A stretch of DNA of 64,000 nucleotides from Micromonospora sp. RP3T (lineage in GTDB: Bacteria; Actinomycetota; Actinomycetes; Mycobacteriales; Micromonosporaceae): contig NZ_PYPS01000001.1 of NCBI RefSeq assembly GCF_003027925.1, forward strand, positions 310,001-374,000, written 5' to 3'. Of the stretch, positions 63,081-64,000 are shown in pieces. The notes beneath the pieces are model-generated. The model did not search any database, had not been told where the DNA came from, and was given only the letters and a program-made list of their open reading frames with translations. How positions within the stretch are numbered: position 1 is the first letter of the stretch; each line of letters starts with the position of its first letter. The translations under genes and the position numbers were made by a program.

Positions 63081-63872
63081 TCAGCGTCCCTCGAAGACCG
63101 GCTTCTGCTTGTTGACGAACGCCATCGTGGCGGCCCGGTGGTCGGCGGTGCCGCCGCAGATGGCCTGCGCCTGCGCCTCGGCGGCCAGCGCATCGGCGAG
63201 CGTGCCGGCGTCCGCGATGGAGAGCTGACGCTTGATCGCCCCGTACGCGACGGTCGGGCCGGCGGCGAGCCGGACGGCCAGCTCCTGCGCGGCCGGGAGC
63301 ACCTGCTCGTCGTCGTCCACCAACCGGGTGAGCAGGCCCAGCCGGCAGGCGTCCTCGGCGCCGACCGGCTCGGCGAGCATGAGCAGCTCGACCGCCTTGG
63401 CGTGGCCGACCAGCCGGGGCAGCGTCCAGGAGGCCCCGGTGTCGGCGGCGAGCCCGACCCCGGCGAACGCCATCAGGAACCGCGTCTTCGGGCCGCCGAT
63501 GCGGAAGTCGGCCAGGAACGCCAGCGAGGCGCCGGCCCCGGCGGCCATCCCGCGTACCGCGGCGACCACCGGCTTGGGCAGGTTGGCCAGCCGGGCGGCG
63601 ATCGGGTTGTAGTGCGCCCGCACGGTGGCCAGCGGGTCGGCGTCCGCCGACTCCAGCGTCTGCACGTGCTCCCGCAGGTCCTGCCCGGCGCTGAACGAGC
63701 CGCCCGCGCCGGCCAGCACGACCGCCCGGCAGGAGCGGTCGGTCTCCAACTCGGCAAGCGTCTCCCGGAGCGCCTCCTTGAGCGCCACGTCGAGCGAGTT
63801 CATCGCCGTCGGGCGGTTCAGCGTCAGGGTGACGACGGCGTCGGTGCGGTCGACGAGCAGCGGCTCGGTCAC
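63081..63872 (-). CDS. Enoyl-CoA hydratase/isomerase family protein
   Basis: A 263-residue crotonase. Oxyanion-hole motifs are AGAGGSFSAGQDLREH and RGMAAGAGASLAFLADFRI; the active-site acid positions include an Asp in DTGASWTLPRLVG. This spacing resembles PaaG/PaaB-type isomerases and hydratases of phenylacetate degradation. The ATG lies 4 bases after the stop of the upstream partial gene, so both belong to one operon. Confidence 0.92.
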   Translation of the reverse strand: MTEPLLVDRTDAVVTLTLNRPTAMNSLDVALKEALRETLAELETDRSCRAVVLAGAGGSFSAGQDLREHVQTLESADADPLATVRAHYNPIAARLANLPKPVVAAVRGMAAGAGASLAFLADFRIGGPKTRFLMAFAGVGLAADTGASWTLPRLVGHAKAVELLMLAEPVGAEDACRLGLLTRLVDDDEQVLPAAQELAVRLAAGPTVAYGAIKRQLSIADAGTLADALAAEAQAQAICGGTADHRAATMAFVNKQKPVFEGR

Positions 63873-63876
63873 GTTT

Positions 63877-64000
63877 CTAACGACCCTTCTGTCGGGCGAG
63901 GCGGTGGCTGGCGTCGAGGCACTGCTCGACGTACCGGTCGGCGGCCGGCCGGAGCCGGGCCGCGTGCCGGTCGAAGAACCCGGCCGCGCTGGTGCCCGGC
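63877..64000 (-). CDS. C-terminal fragment of an unidentified gene (runs off the window)
   Basis: The frame gives the last 40 residues, ending DASHRLARQKGR and TAG at 63877-63879; the start lies beyond the window. It has a helix FFDRHAARLRPAADRYVEQ. It is in the same operon as the enoyl-CoA hydratase gene. The product cannot be named from this end. Confidence 0.7.
   Translation of the reverse strand, partial: PGTSAAGFFDRHAARLRPAADRYVEQCLDASHRLARQKGR

Overview
The window is very GC-rich, densely coded and uses GTG and TTG starts freely. Leaderless-type starts, an ECF sigma of the SigE family, a STAND regulator, an orphan nuoA, a SCO2521-2525-type locus and a folP2...tag neighbourhood all point to an actinomycete. 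Micromonosporaceae (Micromonospora or a close relative) is the best guess, from protein style and from two palindromic intergenic elements. This is an inference; no taxonomic search was possible.

Layout. 1-8.3 kb: the end of kdpD, kdpE, a CorA transporter, an MFS exporter, a voltage-gated-type channel, an ABC ATPase/permease pair and a GlsB-like membrane protein. 8.3-14.1 kb: a MuiA-like protein, an undescribed HEMHH protein plus DUF4913 pair, and a secreted GH6-CBM2 cellulase behind a CelR/CebR-type operator. 14.1-21.8 kb: regulators and their targets (hydrolase/STAND regulator, hydrolase/TetR with twin operators, ECF sigma with a membrane partner, and a small MerR protein behind a long structured leader). 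21.9-27.1 kb: a GNAT-membrane fusion next to a SCO2521/2522/2523/2525-like set. 27.3-30.9 kb: a two-component system and a secreted peptidase-like lipoprotein. 31.2-35.4 kb: a copper island (multicopper oxidase, DUF305 protein, CopB-type ATPase, CsoR-type operator).

35.4-38.1 kb is the most unusual stretch. A 143-bp segment ending exactly at the 3' side of the anticodon loop of tRNA-Arg(CCT) is present twice. The left copy is a 5' half-tRNA, the right copy is the intact gene, and an AAA/DUF4143 ATPase lies between them. Just beyond is metH, preceded by what reads as an S-adenosylhomocysteine riboswitch whose pseudoknot strand overlaps a hairpin that hides the metH ribosome binding site.

41.8-54.5 kb: an Ltp-repeat membrane protein, a P450 with its three-cysteine ferredoxin, a methyltransferase, a HAD phosphatase, an NmrA-type reductase, a secreted beta-helix protein behind a palindromic operator, a decayed CPBP protease gene, clpP with a ClgR-like regulator, a HAF-repeat protein, a TrkA-type potassium channel, and a MarR/azoreductase pair. 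54.5-64 kb: korAB, a Pro/Thr-rich cell-surface protein, orphan nuoA, folP2, a DivIVA-domain protein, an SRPBCC protein, tag, and an enoyl-CoA hydratase with the tail of its upstream partner.

The window is mostly ordinary chromosome with small accessory inserts. I saw no CRISPR array, rRNA, prophage or intact insertion sequence.
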